DNA of 64,000 bases, from positions 124,001 to 188,000 of the forward strand of contig JACPUV010000025.1 in assembly GCA_016192105.1 (NCBI GenBank). The letters are read 5' to 3'. A program made the position numbers and the translations under genes. The notes beneath the pieces were generated by a model, which worked only from the letters and a program-made list of their open reading frames with translations, ran no database searches and was not told where the DNA came from. Shown here piece by piece: positions 33,449-41,237 of this stretch. Origin of the DNA: Sphingobacteriales bacterium (GTDB lineage: Bacteria > Bacteroidota > Bacteroidia > Chitinophagales > Chitinophagaceae). Numbering within the stretch: position 1 is the stretch's first letter; each line of letters starts with the position of its first letter.

Positions 33449-34003
33449 ATGTCCCGTATAGGTAAAAAGTCGATCACAATCCCTGAAGGTGTTTCCGTTA
33501 GCGTTGGTAAAGACAACGTGGTAACTGTAAAGGGAAAGAAAGGGGAACTCAGGCAGGCTATTGACCGTGATATCACGGTTGAAGTAAAAGAAGGTCATGT
33601 TCATTTTGGTCGCCCGACCGACCAGATCCGTCACCGTGCCATGCATGGTTTGTACCGTGCGCTGATCGCCAACCTGGTGAAAGGTGTTACAGATGGATTT
33701 GAAAGAAAACTGGAACTGATCGGTGTGGGTTTCAAAGCCGCCAACCAGGGCAATGTACTCGACCTAGCGCTTGGTTATTCCCACAACATCATATTTGAAA
33801 TACCGAAGGAACTGAAAGTCGCTACTGCCCAGGAAAAAGGACAGAACCCGATCATCACCCTGGAAGGAATTGACAAGCAGCTGATCGGACAGGTAGCGGC
33901 AAAATTACGCAGCCTGCGCAAGCCCGAGCCGTACAAAGGAAAAGGGGTACGTTATGTGGGTGAAGTGGTACGTAAGAAAGCTGGTAAAGCGGCTGGTAAA
34001 TAA
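33449..34003 (+). CDS. rplF: 50S ribosomal protein L6
   Basis: L6 is a two-domain protein near the sarcin-ricin loop. The 184-residue product starts SRIGKKSITIPEGVSVSVGK, and its C-terminal domain has the signature PEPYKGKGVRYVGEVVRKKA. The Ala/Gly/Lys end is normal. The 86-bp spacer before it contains the palindrome CCTATATAGG near 33391. A perfect hairpin follows the gene. Confidence 0.97.
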   Translation: MSRIGKKSITIPEGVSVSVGKDNVVTVKGKKGELRQAIDRDITVEVKEGHVHFGRPTDQIRHRAMHGLYRALIANLVKGVTDGFERKLELIGVGFKAANQGNVLDLALGYSHNIIFEIPKELKVATAQEKGQNPIITLEGIDKQLIGQVAAKLRSLRKPEPYKGKGVRYVGEVVRKKAGKAAGK

Positions 34004-34019
34004 ACATTAATCTAAATCG

Positions 34020-34040
34020 AACCTTGGCAGCATCAAGGTT
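34020..34040 (+). promoter_or_regulatory. Perfect hairpin in the rplF-rplR spacer
   Basis: AACCTTG (34020-34026) and CAAGGTT (34034-34040) form a perfect 7-bp stem with a 7-nt loop. It is followed by an A-rich, not T-rich, segment, so it is not a terminator; the rplR ATG is 13 nt downstream. Confidence 0.5.
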
Positions 34041-34053
34041 AAAATAAAAAGAG

Positions 34054-34413
34054 ATGAACCCAAAAGTAAAATCACAAAGAAGACAGAATATCCGTTACCG
34101 GATCCGCCGGAAGATCAGCGGTTCCACTGCCAAACCCCGTTTATCGGTGTATCGCAGTAACGCGGAGATCTATGCCCAGCTGATCGATGATACAAAAGGA
34201 CAGACGCTGGCAGCTGCTTCCTCCAGGGACAAAGACATTGCGGCACAAAAAGTAAACAAGAGCGAAAAAAGCAAACTGGTGGGTGCGGCGATTGCCCGGA
34301 AAGCAACGGAACTGGGTATTAAGGATGTAACATTTGACCGTGGTGGTTACCTCTACCATGGAAGGGTGAAATCAGTAGCGGACGGAGCCCGGGAAGGCGG
34401 CCTGAATTTCTAA
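34054..34413 (+). CDS. rplR: 50S ribosomal protein L18
   Basis: L18 binds 5S rRNA with L5. The 119-residue product has [20 protein letters not shown] near the N-terminus. [18 protein letters not shown] follows, and [20 protein letters not shown] is at the C-terminus, as in the family. Normal length. Confidence 0.97.
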   Translation: MNPKVKSQRRQNIRYRIRRKISGSTAKPRLSVYRSNAEIYAQLIDDTKGQTLAAASSRDKDIAAQKVNKSEKSKLVGAAIARKATELGIKDVTFDRGGYLYHGRVKSVADGAREGGLNF

Positions 34414-34446
34414 ACAATCCATTCAAACTTTTAATTACAAGTATAA

Positions 34447-34965
34447 ATGTCAAAGTTTAACGTAAACAGGGTAAAAGCCGGCGACCTGGAACTGAAAGAT
34501 AAAGTGGTTGCCATCAACCGTGTGGTCAAAACAACCAAAGGCGGACGCGCTTTCAGTTTCTCTGCCTTAGTGGTGGTGGGTAATGAAAACGGGGTGGTGG
34601 GCCATGGACTGGGAAAGGCAAAGGAAGTACAGGAGGCCATTACCAAGGGAATCGAGGATGCCAAGAAGAACCTGATCAAGGTTCCGGTGATGAAGGGTAC
34701 TATTCCTCATGACCAATGGGCCAAGGAAGGCGCTGCCAAAGTACTGATCAAACCCGCTGCTCATGGTACGGGTGTAATTGCCGGAGGTTCCATGCGTGCT
34801 GTGCTTGAAGCAGCCGGTGTGACCGACGTACTGGCCAAATCACTGGGTTCTGCCAATCCCCACAACGTGGTGAAGGCTACGTTTAAAGCGCTGGCCCTGC
34901 TGCGTGAACCGGTGAATATAGCCAAAACACGTACCCTCGGTTTAAAGAAAGTATTTAATGGTTAA
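34447..34965 (+). CDS. rpsE: 30S ribosomal protein S5
   Basis: S5 contributes to decoding fidelity and mRNA unwinding with S3 and S4. The 172-residue protein contains the double-stranded RNA-binding region [20 protein letters not shown] and [20 protein letters not shown]. Its C-terminus has the [20 protein letters not shown] segment. Length and domain order are normal. Confidence 0.98.
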   Translation: MSKFNVNRVKAGDLELKDKVVAINRVVKTTKGGRAFSFSALVVVGNENGVVGHGLGKAKEVQEAITKGIEDAKKNLIKVPVMKGTIPHDQWAKEGAAKVLIKPAAHGTGVIAGGSMRAVLEAAGVTDVLAKSLGSANPHNVVKATFKALALLREPVNIAKTRTLGLKKVFNG

Positions 34966-34989
34966 TCCGACCAAAAACGAAATTGAATT

Positions 34990-35172
34990 ATGAAAAAGAT
35001 AAAAGTAACACTGGTTAAAAGTCCGATCGACCGGCCCGAACGTCAAAAGCTGACCCTGCAGGCCCTTGGACTGAATAAGACCCATTCTTCCCGTGAGCTG
35101 GAAGCCACTCCGCAGGTACTGGGTATGGTGCGTAAAGTGACCCACCTGGTGAAAGTGGAAGAAACAAAATAA
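34990..35172 (+). CDS. rpmD: 50S ribosomal protein L30
   Basis: L30 is a small alpha/beta protein of the large subunit. The 60-residue product has KIKVTLVKSPIDRPERQKLT and LGLNKTHSSRELEATPQVLG, the family pattern. A terminator-like hairpin lies in the 107-bp spacer before rplO. Confidence 0.96.
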   Translation: MKKIKVTLVKSPIDRPERQKLTLQALGLNKTHSSRELEATPQVLGMVRKVTHLVKVEETK

Positions 35173-35196
35173 TAACAGCGGTAAAAGCTAAAGAAA

Positions 35197-35233
35197 CGAC
35201 CCATACAGTGGTCGCTCTTTTTTGATTTTTTAT
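35197..35233 (+). terminator. Weak terminator-like hairpin between rpmD and rplO
   Basis: CGACC (35197-35201) pairs with GGTCG (35210-35214) around an 8-nt loop and is followed by CTCTTTTTTGATTTTTT. The stem is short, so partial termination or attenuation is more likely than a full stop. A second small stem (GGGG-aaacaa-CCCC) follows at about 35248. Confidence 0.45.
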
Positions 35234-35279
35234 TCATAACAAGCGAGGGGAAACAACCCCGTAAGTAAAAATTAGGAAA

Positions 35280-35729
35280 ATGAAATTACACGAATTAAGA
35301 CCTGCAGAAGGCGCAACGCACAAAGTAAAACGTATTGGTCGTGGTGACGGTTCCGGGCATGGTGGAACTTCTACAAAGGGTACCAAAGGTGCTCAGGCAC
35401 GTACCGGTTTCAAAAATAAAATGTCGCACGAAGGCGGCCAGATGCCGATCCAGCGCCGGGTTCCGAAACGCGGATTCAAGAATCCCCATCGCGTGGAATA
35501 TAAAGTGATCAACCTTGGCCAGGTGGAACAACTGGCAGAAAAATACGGTATCGTTGAATTCAGCCTGGAAAACCTTTACATTAACGGACTGATTGCCCAG
35601 ACGGACCGTGTAAAGATCCTGGGAAATGGTGAACTAAAGGAAAAATTCGCTTTCCGGGTAAACGCGGTGAGTGATAAAGCCAAAGCAGCCATTGAAGCAG
35701 CGGGAGGATCGGTAGAAATAGTAAAGTAA
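35280..35729 (+). CDS. rplO: 50S ribosomal protein L15
   Basis: L15 is a late assembly protein of the large subunit. The 149-residue product starts MKLHELRPAEGATHKVKRIG and has the Gly/Lys/Arg-rich RNA-binding arm (GRGDGSGHGGTSTKGTKGAQ). Its C-terminus has the FRVNAVSDKAKAAIEAAGGS segment, all typical of L15. Confidence 0.97.
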   Translation: MKLHELRPAEGATHKVKRIGRGDGSGHGGTSTKGTKGAQARTGFKNKMSHEGGQMPIQRRVPKRGFKNPHRVEYKVINLGQVEQLAEKYGIVEFSLENLYINGLIAQTDRVKILGNGELKEKFAFRVNAVSDKAKAAIEAAGGSVEIVK

Positions 35730-35746
35730 TTTCAGTAAATTGCATC

Positions 35747-35769
35747 GACGCATTTAATGCGTCTTTTAC
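35747..35769 (+). terminator. Terminator-like hairpin between rplO and secY
   Basis: GACGCA (35747-35752) pairs with TGCGTC (35758-35763) around loop TTTAA, followed by TTTTACGTTTT. It lies 31 bp before the GTG of secY and could lower secY and map expression relative to the ribosomal genes. Confidence 0.5.
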
Positions 35770-35799
35770 GTTTTAAGTGCTTTAAACTTTTATATCCCC

Positions 35800-37137
35800 G
35801 TGAAGAAATTTATACAGACACTCAAGAATATCTGGAGCATTGAAGAACTGCGCGGCAAGATCCTGTTCACCATTATGATGATCACGATATACCGACTGGG
35901 AGCCCATATCGTGTTACCGGGTATCAACCCCACCCAAATGGACAGTGCGGGTGCGAACAGTACCGGTATCCTTGGGCTGATCGATGCATTTTCAGGCGGC
36001 GCGTTTAACCAGGCTTCTATTTTCGCACTGGGTATTATGCCTTATATCTCTGCGTCCATCTTTATTCAGCTGATGACGGTGCTGGTACCCCGCTTCCAGA
36101 AAATGCAGAAAGAAGGCGAAAGCGGACGTAAGAAGATCAACCAGTACACCCGCTACCTGACGGTTATCGTAACTATTTTACAGGCTTCCGCTTATGTAAC
36201 CTACCTGCAGGGAATGACCCAGCAGACCGGAGGCATTATGGCGGGTTATACCAGTTATTTCTGGTTATCCACCGTAGTGATACTGACGGCCGGTACCCTT
36301 TTCGTGATGTGGATGGGGGAGAAGATTACAGATAAAGGATTGGGTAATGGTACATCCCTGATCATCATGATCGGGATCCTGGCCCGTCTTCCGCAGTCTT
36401 TCGTACAGGAACTCAGTATCAAATCCGTTCGTAACGGCCAGATCCTGGTTTTTATTATCGAGATTGCCATCCTGATCGCGATCATTATGGGTTGTATCCT
36501 GCTGATCCAGGGAGTACGGAAAGTGCCGGTTAACTATGCCAAGCAAATCGTTGGAAACCGCCAGTTCGGCGGAGCCCGGCAGTTCCTGCCGCTGAAAGTA
36601 AACAGCGCCGGTGTTATGCCGATCATCTTTGCCCAGGCAATCATTTTTATCCCTACCATTTTTGCGAATTACAATACACAGGCCACCGGGTTTCTCCGGG
36701 CAATTACGGATCATACCAACCCCTGGTATATGCTGATCTATTCAGTGGTGGTGATTGGATTCACCTTCCTGTACACCGCCCTTATCTTTAACCCGAAGCA
36801 GATCGCGGATAACCTGAAACAAAACAATGGGTTTATTCCTGGTGTAAAACCCGGACAGCCCACTGCGGATTATATCGGTTCCATCATGGACAGGATCACA
36901 TTCCCCGGGGCGATCCTCCTGGCATTTGTGGGTATTCTGCCCGGTATTGCACAACTCTTGGGTGTTTCCCAGCAGTTTGCTACCTTCTTCGGCGGCACAT
37001 CCCTGCTGATCATGGTGGGTGTAGTTCTGGATACCCTGCAGCAGATCGAAACCCAGTTGCTGATGCGCCAGTATGATGGCCTGATGAAGAGCGGCCGGAT
37101 ACAGGGACGTCAGACCACTTCCGCGGTTCAGATGTAA
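35800..37137 (+). CDS. secY: Preprotein translocase subunit SecY
   Basis: SecY is the membrane channel of the Sec translocon. The 445-residue protein has ten predicted membrane helices, beginning with RGKILFTIMMITIYRLGAHI (helix 1). It contains the plug region GLIDAFSGGAFNQASIFALG and the cytoplasmic loops with KPGQPTADYI and LMRQYDGLMKSGRIQGR at the C-terminus. The first codon is GTG at 35800. Its position after rplO is the standard one in the spc operon. Confidence 0.97.
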   Translation: MKKFIQTLKNIWSIEELRGKILFTIMMITIYRLGAHIVLPGINPTQMDSAGANSTGILGLIDAFSGGAFNQASIFALGIMPYISASIFIQLMTVLVPRFQKMQKEGESGRKKINQYTRYLTVIVTILQASAYVTYLQGMTQQTGGIMAGYTSYFWLSTVVILTAGTLFVMWMGEKITDKGLGNGTSLIIMIGILARLPQSFVQELSIKSVRNGQILVFIIEIAILIAIIMGCILLIQGVRKVPVNYAKQIVGNRQFGGARQFLPLKVNSAGVMPIIFAQAIIFIPTIFANYNTQATGFLRAITDHTNPWYMLIYSVVVIGFTFLYTALIFNPKQIADNLKQNNGFIPGVKPGQPTADYIGSIMDRITFPGAILLAFVGILPGIAQLLGVSQQFATFFGGTSLLIMVGVVLDTLQQIETQLLMRQYDGLMKSGRIQGRQTTSAVQM

Positions 37138-37160
37138 TTTATTACTCAAAAGATACCATG

Positions 37161-37193
37161 ACCCGGTAAGCGAGCTTGCCGGGTTGTTTTTTT
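37161..37193 (+). terminator. Strong terminator between secY and map
   Basis: ACCCGGTAAG (37161-37170) pairs with CTTGCCGGGT (37175-37184) with one T-G pair and a CGAG tetraloop, followed by TGTTTTTTT. Transcription of the S10-spc operon should largely end here, only 17 bp before map. Confidence 0.88.
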
Positions 37194-37209
37194 ATAAGAT
37201 ATTTGCAGT

Positions 37210-38025
37210 ATGATATTGTATAAAACAGATGAGCAGGTGGAAATGATGCGGAAAAGCGCCCTGCTGGTGAGCCAGACCCTGACAGATGTAGCCGGGTTCC
37301 TGAAACCGGGGATCAACACCCTTTCTATCGATCAGCGGGTGGGCGAATACATCCGGGATCACCAGGCGGTTCCTTCCTTCCTGAACTATAACGGGTATCC
37401 CTTTAATTCCTGTATCTCGGTCAATGATGTGGTGGTACACGGTTTTCCCAATAAGCGGGAACTGAAGGAAGGAGATATCATATCTGTCGATATCGGGGTG
37501 ATCCTGGATGGCTGGCACGGGGATCATGCCTATACATTTGCCATTGGTGATCCGGGGGATGCCGTGATGCAGCTGATCCGCGTCACCAAAGAATCCTTAT
37601 ACAAGGGCATTGAAAAAGCAATTGCCGGTAACCGGGTGGGAGATATTGGTTTTGCAATCCAGGAGCATACCGAAAAGAAGCACGGGTATGGGGTGGTTCG
37701 TGAACTCGTGGGTCATGGCCTCGGTAAAGACCTGCATGAAGATCCGCAGGTACCCAATTACGGGAAAAGAGGCAGCGGGGCAAAATTAAAGGAAGGGATG
37801 GTACTGGCCATTGAACCCATGATCAACCTGGGAAAGAAAGAGGTCTATACAGAGGATGATGGCTGGACCGTAAGAACCAGGGATGGTAAACCATCTGTTC
37901 ACTTTGAACACGATGTATGCATACGGAAAAATAAGGCGGATGTGTTATCAGATTACCGTCCGATCGAAGCGGCTGAACAAGCCAATGCTTACCTGTTTAC
38001 CGCCAAAGCTCCCGTTTTACAATAA
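37210..38025 (+). CDS. map: Methionine aminopeptidase, type I
   Basis: MetAP removes the initiator methionine from nascent proteins using two divalent metals. The 271-residue protein has the five metal ligands in the expected order: SVDIGVILDGWHGDHAYTF with two Asp (about 96-114), GHGLGKDLHE with His (about 173-182), AIEPMINLG with Glu, and FEHDVCI with Glu near 237. No zinc-finger N-terminal extension is present. In many genomes map is followed by infA and the S13-S11-S4-RpoA-L17 genes; here a convergent unrelated gene overlaps its 3' end by 9 bp. Confidence 0.96.
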   Translation: MILYKTDEQVEMMRKSALLVSQTLTDVAGFLKPGINTLSIDQRVGEYIRDHQAVPSFLNYNGYPFNSCISVNDVVVHGFPNKRELKEGDIISVDIGVILDGWHGDHAYTFAIGDPGDAVMQLIRVTKESLYKGIEKAIAGNRVGDIGFAIQEHTEKKHGYGVVRELVGHGLGKDLHEDPQVPNYGKRGSGAKLKEGMVLAIEPMINLGKKEVYTEDDGWTVRTRDGKPSVHFEHDVCIRKNKADVLSDYRPIEAAEQANAYLFTAKAPVLQ

Positions 38026-38607
38026 ACGGTATTTGAACTCAACCCGGGAATCGTGCCAGATTTCCTGCGGACTGATATAAGTGTCGTTCATCCGGAACAC
38101 GATACCTGCTTTTGCAAAAGCATCCCGTACAAGCTCGGAGCAGATATAGCTTTTGTTTTTTTCCTTCTTCCCGATCCGGAACAGGATCCGGAGCATGATC
38201 CGGAAAATTTCCCGGTTGTCATAGGGGCGGGTAAGCTGATCAAGCCCGAAGCTGATGGCTTTATTCAGCTGTGGCTGTTCCGGCCCGGTATGCAAGCCGG
38301 CAATCACGACCTGGCCGTTATAGGGTCTTTTTTTTCCTTTATAATTCCGGAGGTAATTGGAGAGGGGGATCATCCGGATGCCAACCGATGGTTCGGCCTC
38401 GAGTACCAGCACCCTTCCGAGTTCCTCGTCTTTGTAAACGATGGCCACATGGCTCCACACACTTTTTGTGAGCCGCTGGATTATCCCTGAAAACGTATAG
38501 CTGCCCGAACTGAAAAAGAGATGACCGGTTTTCAGGTAGTCCCTTATTTTTTCATAGGGAAGTACAGGCGTTTCTTTGAGCTGCTGTTTGCTGAGCGGGT
38601 GGGCCAT
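38017..38607 (-). CDS. YiiX/YebB-like permuted papain-fold hydrolase
   Basis: The 196-residue protein resembles the YiiX/NlpC-P60-related enzymes with a circularly permuted papain fold. The conserved histidine is in SVWSHVAIVY (about 49-58), followed by VLEAEPSVGI, and the probable nucleophile cysteine is in SYICSELVRDAF (about 153-164). Such enzymes hydrolyse peptide, amide or ester bonds in lipids or cell-wall material. No signal peptide is visible, so it may act in the cytoplasm or at the membrane. The gene is convergent with map (9-bp overlap) and divergent from the flavoprotein gene. Confidence 0.78.
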   Translation of the reverse strand: MAHPLSKQQLKETPVLPYEKIRDYLKTGHLFFSSGSYTFSGIIQRLTKSVWSHVAIVYKDEELGRVLVLEAEPSVGIRMIPLSNYLRNYKGKKRPYNGQVVIAGLHTGPEQPQLNKAISFGLDQLTRPYDNREIFRIMLRILFRIGKKEKNKSYICSELVRDAFAKAGIVFRMNDTYISPQEIWHDSRVEFKYRLL

Positions 38608-38670
38608 ATTCGCAGGTTAATTGCTGACGAACTTAATCAAATTTCATCGTTCTTTGCAAAAAGCTGTTTC

Positions 38671-39903
38671 TTGTCAAAGCAACTGATTGTCATTGGTGGT
38701 GGTGCCGCCGGTTTTTTCTGCGCGGTCAATGCGGCCCGGATAAACCCGGCGTTGCGGGTAATGGTATTGGAGAAATCGAACAAGCTATTGTCGAAAGTAC
38801 GGATCAGCGGGGGAGGCCGTTGCAATGTGACCCATTCTTGTTTTGATATTGAGGAGATGAGCAGCCATTATCCCCGCGGGAATCGGTTTGTCCGTAAGGC
38901 CTTTCACCAGTTTTTCACCACCGATACGATCCGCTGGTTTGAGGAAAGGGGAGTGAAACTGAAAACCGAAGCGGACGGCAGAATGTTTCCTGTTTCTGAT
39001 TCATCGGAAAGTATCACCGGCTGCCTGCTGAAGGAAGTTAATCAGTACAATGTTGAAGTGCGGATGAATGCAGAAGTGGCGGAGCTTAAAAAAACAGCCA
39101 ACCTGTTTCACCTGCGGCTGAATGATGGCAGAGAACTGACTGCAGATTATATCTGTGTCGCCAGTGGCGGCTATCCTAAGGCTGCAATGTTTGACTGGCT
39201 GAAGAATACCGGTCATACTGTTGAATCCCCGGTACCTTCGCTTTTTACCTTTAATATACCGTCCCATCCGGTTACCGGGCTGATGGGAATCAGTGTACCG
39301 GCGGCAACGGTGAAAATCGCCGGGACGAAACTGGAAGAAACAGCTCCTTTGCTGATCACTCACTGGGGACTGAGCGGACCAGCCGTCTTAAAACTCAGTG
39401 CCCGGGGCGCCCGGGATCTTGCCGGTGCGGATTATTATTTTGAAATACGGGTTAATTGGTTGCCGGGACAACATGATCAGCAACTGGCAGAACAGTTCCG
39501 GCAGTTCCGAACCACACTGGCTGCCCAGAAAATAAGTCAGCGGAATCCATTTGGTCTGCCGCAGCGTCTCTGGGAATTTTTACTTCAGTTTTCCGGGACA
39601 GATCCGGAGAAGCGATGGGCCGATCTGCCGGCGAAAGAACAAAACAAACTGATATCCCATCTCGTAAATTGCCCGTTTACAGTAAGGGGAAAGACAACAT
39701 TTAAAGAAGAATTTGTAACGGCAGGAGGGGTCCGGCTCACGGAGGTGGATGTCAATACCATGCAAAGCAAAAAAATACCGGGCCTGTATTTTGCGGGGGA
39801 GGTGATGGATGTGGACGGGGTCACCGGTGGTTTTAATTTCCAGCATGCCTGGACCAGCGGTTTTATTGCCGCCAGCTCGATTGCAGCCGCTTCAATAAAA
39901 TAA
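38671..39903 (+). CDS. FAD-dependent HI0933/BaiN-like flavoprotein oxidoreductase
   Basis: The 410-residue protein starts with an FAD dinucleotide-binding fold, LIVIGGGAAGFFCAVNAARI (residues 5-24). It then shows the family signature ISGGGRCNVTHSC (about 48-60) and ends with the second FAD motif AGEVMDVDGVTGGFNFQHAW (about 372-391). These traits place it in the HI0933 (BaiN-like) family, whose physiological substrates are mostly unknown. The start is a TTG at 38671; longer forms back to 38521 would overlap the divergent hydrolase gene and show no conservation. GTTCTTTG (38649-38656) is a near match to the promoter -7 element. Confidence 0.88.
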   Translation: MSKQLIVIGGGAAGFFCAVNAARINPALRVMVLEKSNKLLSKVRISGGGRCNVTHSCFDIEEMSSHYPRGNRFVRKAFHQFFTTDTIRWFEERGVKLKTEADGRMFPVSDSSESITGCLLKEVNQYNVEVRMNAEVAELKKTANLFHLRLNDGRELTADYICVASGGYPKAAMFDWLKNTGHTVESPVPSLFTFNIPSHPVTGLMGISVPAATVKIAGTKLEETAPLLITHWGLSGPAVLKLSARGARDLAGADYYFEIRVNWLPGQHDQQLAEQFRQFRTTLAAQKISQRNPFGLPQRLWEFLLQFSGTDPEKRWADLPAKEQNKLISHLVNCPFTVRGKTTFKEEFVTAGGVRLTEVDVNTMQSKKIPGLYFAGEVMDVDGVTGGFNFQHAWTSGFIAASSIAAASIK

Positions 39904-40052
39904 GAAAATAAAGCCACCGTGTTTCTGCAGGGCAGAGCGAACGATTTTTTCGTCCACGCTGTTTTCAGGGTATTCGTTAACGCAGAAGCCCGATGGGTGT
40001 GGAGCACATTGAAAAAGTTTCTCTTTGGTATCCGGTAACTCCGGGTTCGTTA

Positions 40053-41018
40053 TTATTTTTCAAACTGTGGCTTTACCTGTACGTAAGCCCAGGCAGTAAA
40101 TAAAGCCAGTAAAGGAAAACAAAAGCTCCAGTTGCTATGTGTGAAAAACAGGAGCAACAGGGTAATCAGCAATACATACACCGGGTAGATCAGTAATAAG
40201 ATACCCATTACCAGGGCATCATAATGGCCGGGTTCTTTGGGCCGCCTGATTGCATTCCGGCGGGCAACTAAAAAGGGAGCTAAGTTGATCAGCCAGCCCA
40301 GCCACCCGGGGAAAAAGAGCAATACTTTCATTACAGCCGGTACCGGTACGGACAGCTTCTCTTTCAACTGGTTTTTATCCGAAGCTGGAATTTCATAAAC
40401 CCCTTTCTCCAGTTCATACCGTAAGCGATTATTGAATTCAAGGTTGCGCATTCCGTCTGCAGCATGTCCCGCTATCACATCCGCAGTAATGGGCTCCCCG
40501 AAGTTGATGAACAGGTTTTTGCCAAACCGGGTAAACGAACTGTAGTTCAGTGCAACGGGCAAGATCCGCAGGGGAATATTTTCTTCCCAGGCTTTGACCG
40601 CCAGTCTCGCGGTTCCTTTTTTCAGCGGCCGGAGATGCCATTCGTTGATGCATTTCCCTTCGCTGTAGATCGTGATGATGCCATTCCGTCTGAACAGTTC
40701 CAGGCAGGCTTCAAATGTTTTATAGTTTTCGGAAAGGTTTTCCACCCCTTCGCTGCTGCGGTAAACCGGTAGTATCCTGAGTGCTGCCAGTCCTTTCCGG
40801 TAAACCGGTTTTTTGAACACATCGCCCCGGGCGAGTGACCAGACCGGCTGTTTCATCAATGTATCCAGGATAATCGAATCAAGGAAAGAGTTAGGGTGAT
40901 TGCAGGCCAGCAGGAGGGGACCTTTTTCCCGTAATAATTCAGGTTTATTGATTACGATCCTGCGACAATAGATCCGGATGGCGATACCGGCGATTATTTT
41001 AAGGTATTGATAAAGCAA
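40053..41018 (-). CDS. PlsC-type glycerophospholipid acyltransferase with C-terminal membrane helices
   Basis: The 321-residue protein has the acyltransferase blocks in order: ACNHPNSFLDSIIL (about 38-51, His and Asp spaced HX5D rather than the usual HX4D), ILPVYRSSEG, IYSEGKCINEWHLRPLKKGT (block III, equivalent to FPEGTRS), and ILPVALNY. Two membrane helices follow near 255-305 (GILLLIYPVYVLLITLLLLF). It should esterify glycerol phosphate or lysophospholipid at the inner membrane. A TTG at 41018 gives the conserved N-terminus LYQYLKIIAGIAIRIY; a GTG at 41093 would add 25 unconserved residues, so the start is uncertain. Confidence 0.82.
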   Translation of the reverse strand: MLYQYLKIIAGIAIRIYCRRIVINKPELLREKGPLLLACNHPNSFLDSIILDTLMKQPVWSLARGDVFKKPVYRKGLAALRILPVYRSSEGVENLSENYKTFEACLELFRRNGIITIYSEGKCINEWHLRPLKKGTARLAVKAWEENIPLRILPVALNYSSFTRFGKNLFINFGEPITADVIAGHAADGMRNLEFNNRLRYELEKGVYEIPASDKNQLKEKLSVPVPAVMKVLLFFPGWLGWLINLAPFLVARRNAIRRPKEPGHYDALVMGILLLIYPVYVLLITLLLLFFTHSNWSFCFPLLALFTAWAYVQVKPQFEK

Positions 41019-41193
41019 TGATTCGTTTTGGTGGCCTGAGCCGGTTAAGCAGGCCGGGTTGCGAAAAATCCCCTGAAAGAAGCCCCCCGTCACCCCTGGT
41101 GGGTCTGCAAGGTGCGCTAAATCAAGGTGTTGTGGCCGGTAAACTACTGAAAAAACTTCACCCGGAAAAGGGATTTCCCTTCTTTTTTTGACC

Positions 41194-41201
41194 TATCTTT
41201 G
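41194..41201 (+). promoter_or_regulatory. Promoter -7 element TATCTTTG for rpsA
   Basis: The exact TAnnTTTG match is 36 bp before the ATG of rpsA and is followed by GCTGCCCC, the TTTGC context also seen at other starts. The -33 partner is unclear. Confidence 0.6.
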
Positions 41202-41237
41202 CTGCCCCGAAATAAAACCCTTCGGGAATCATGTAAC

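Noticed and set aside
35137..35290. Missing gene between rpmD and rplO
   Set aside because: The 107-bp gap is filled by hairpins and T tracts; no ORF of plausible length or start.
38053..38490. 145-residue plus-strand ORF
   Set aside because: Antisense of the YiiX-like hydrolase, which carries the His and Cys motifs.
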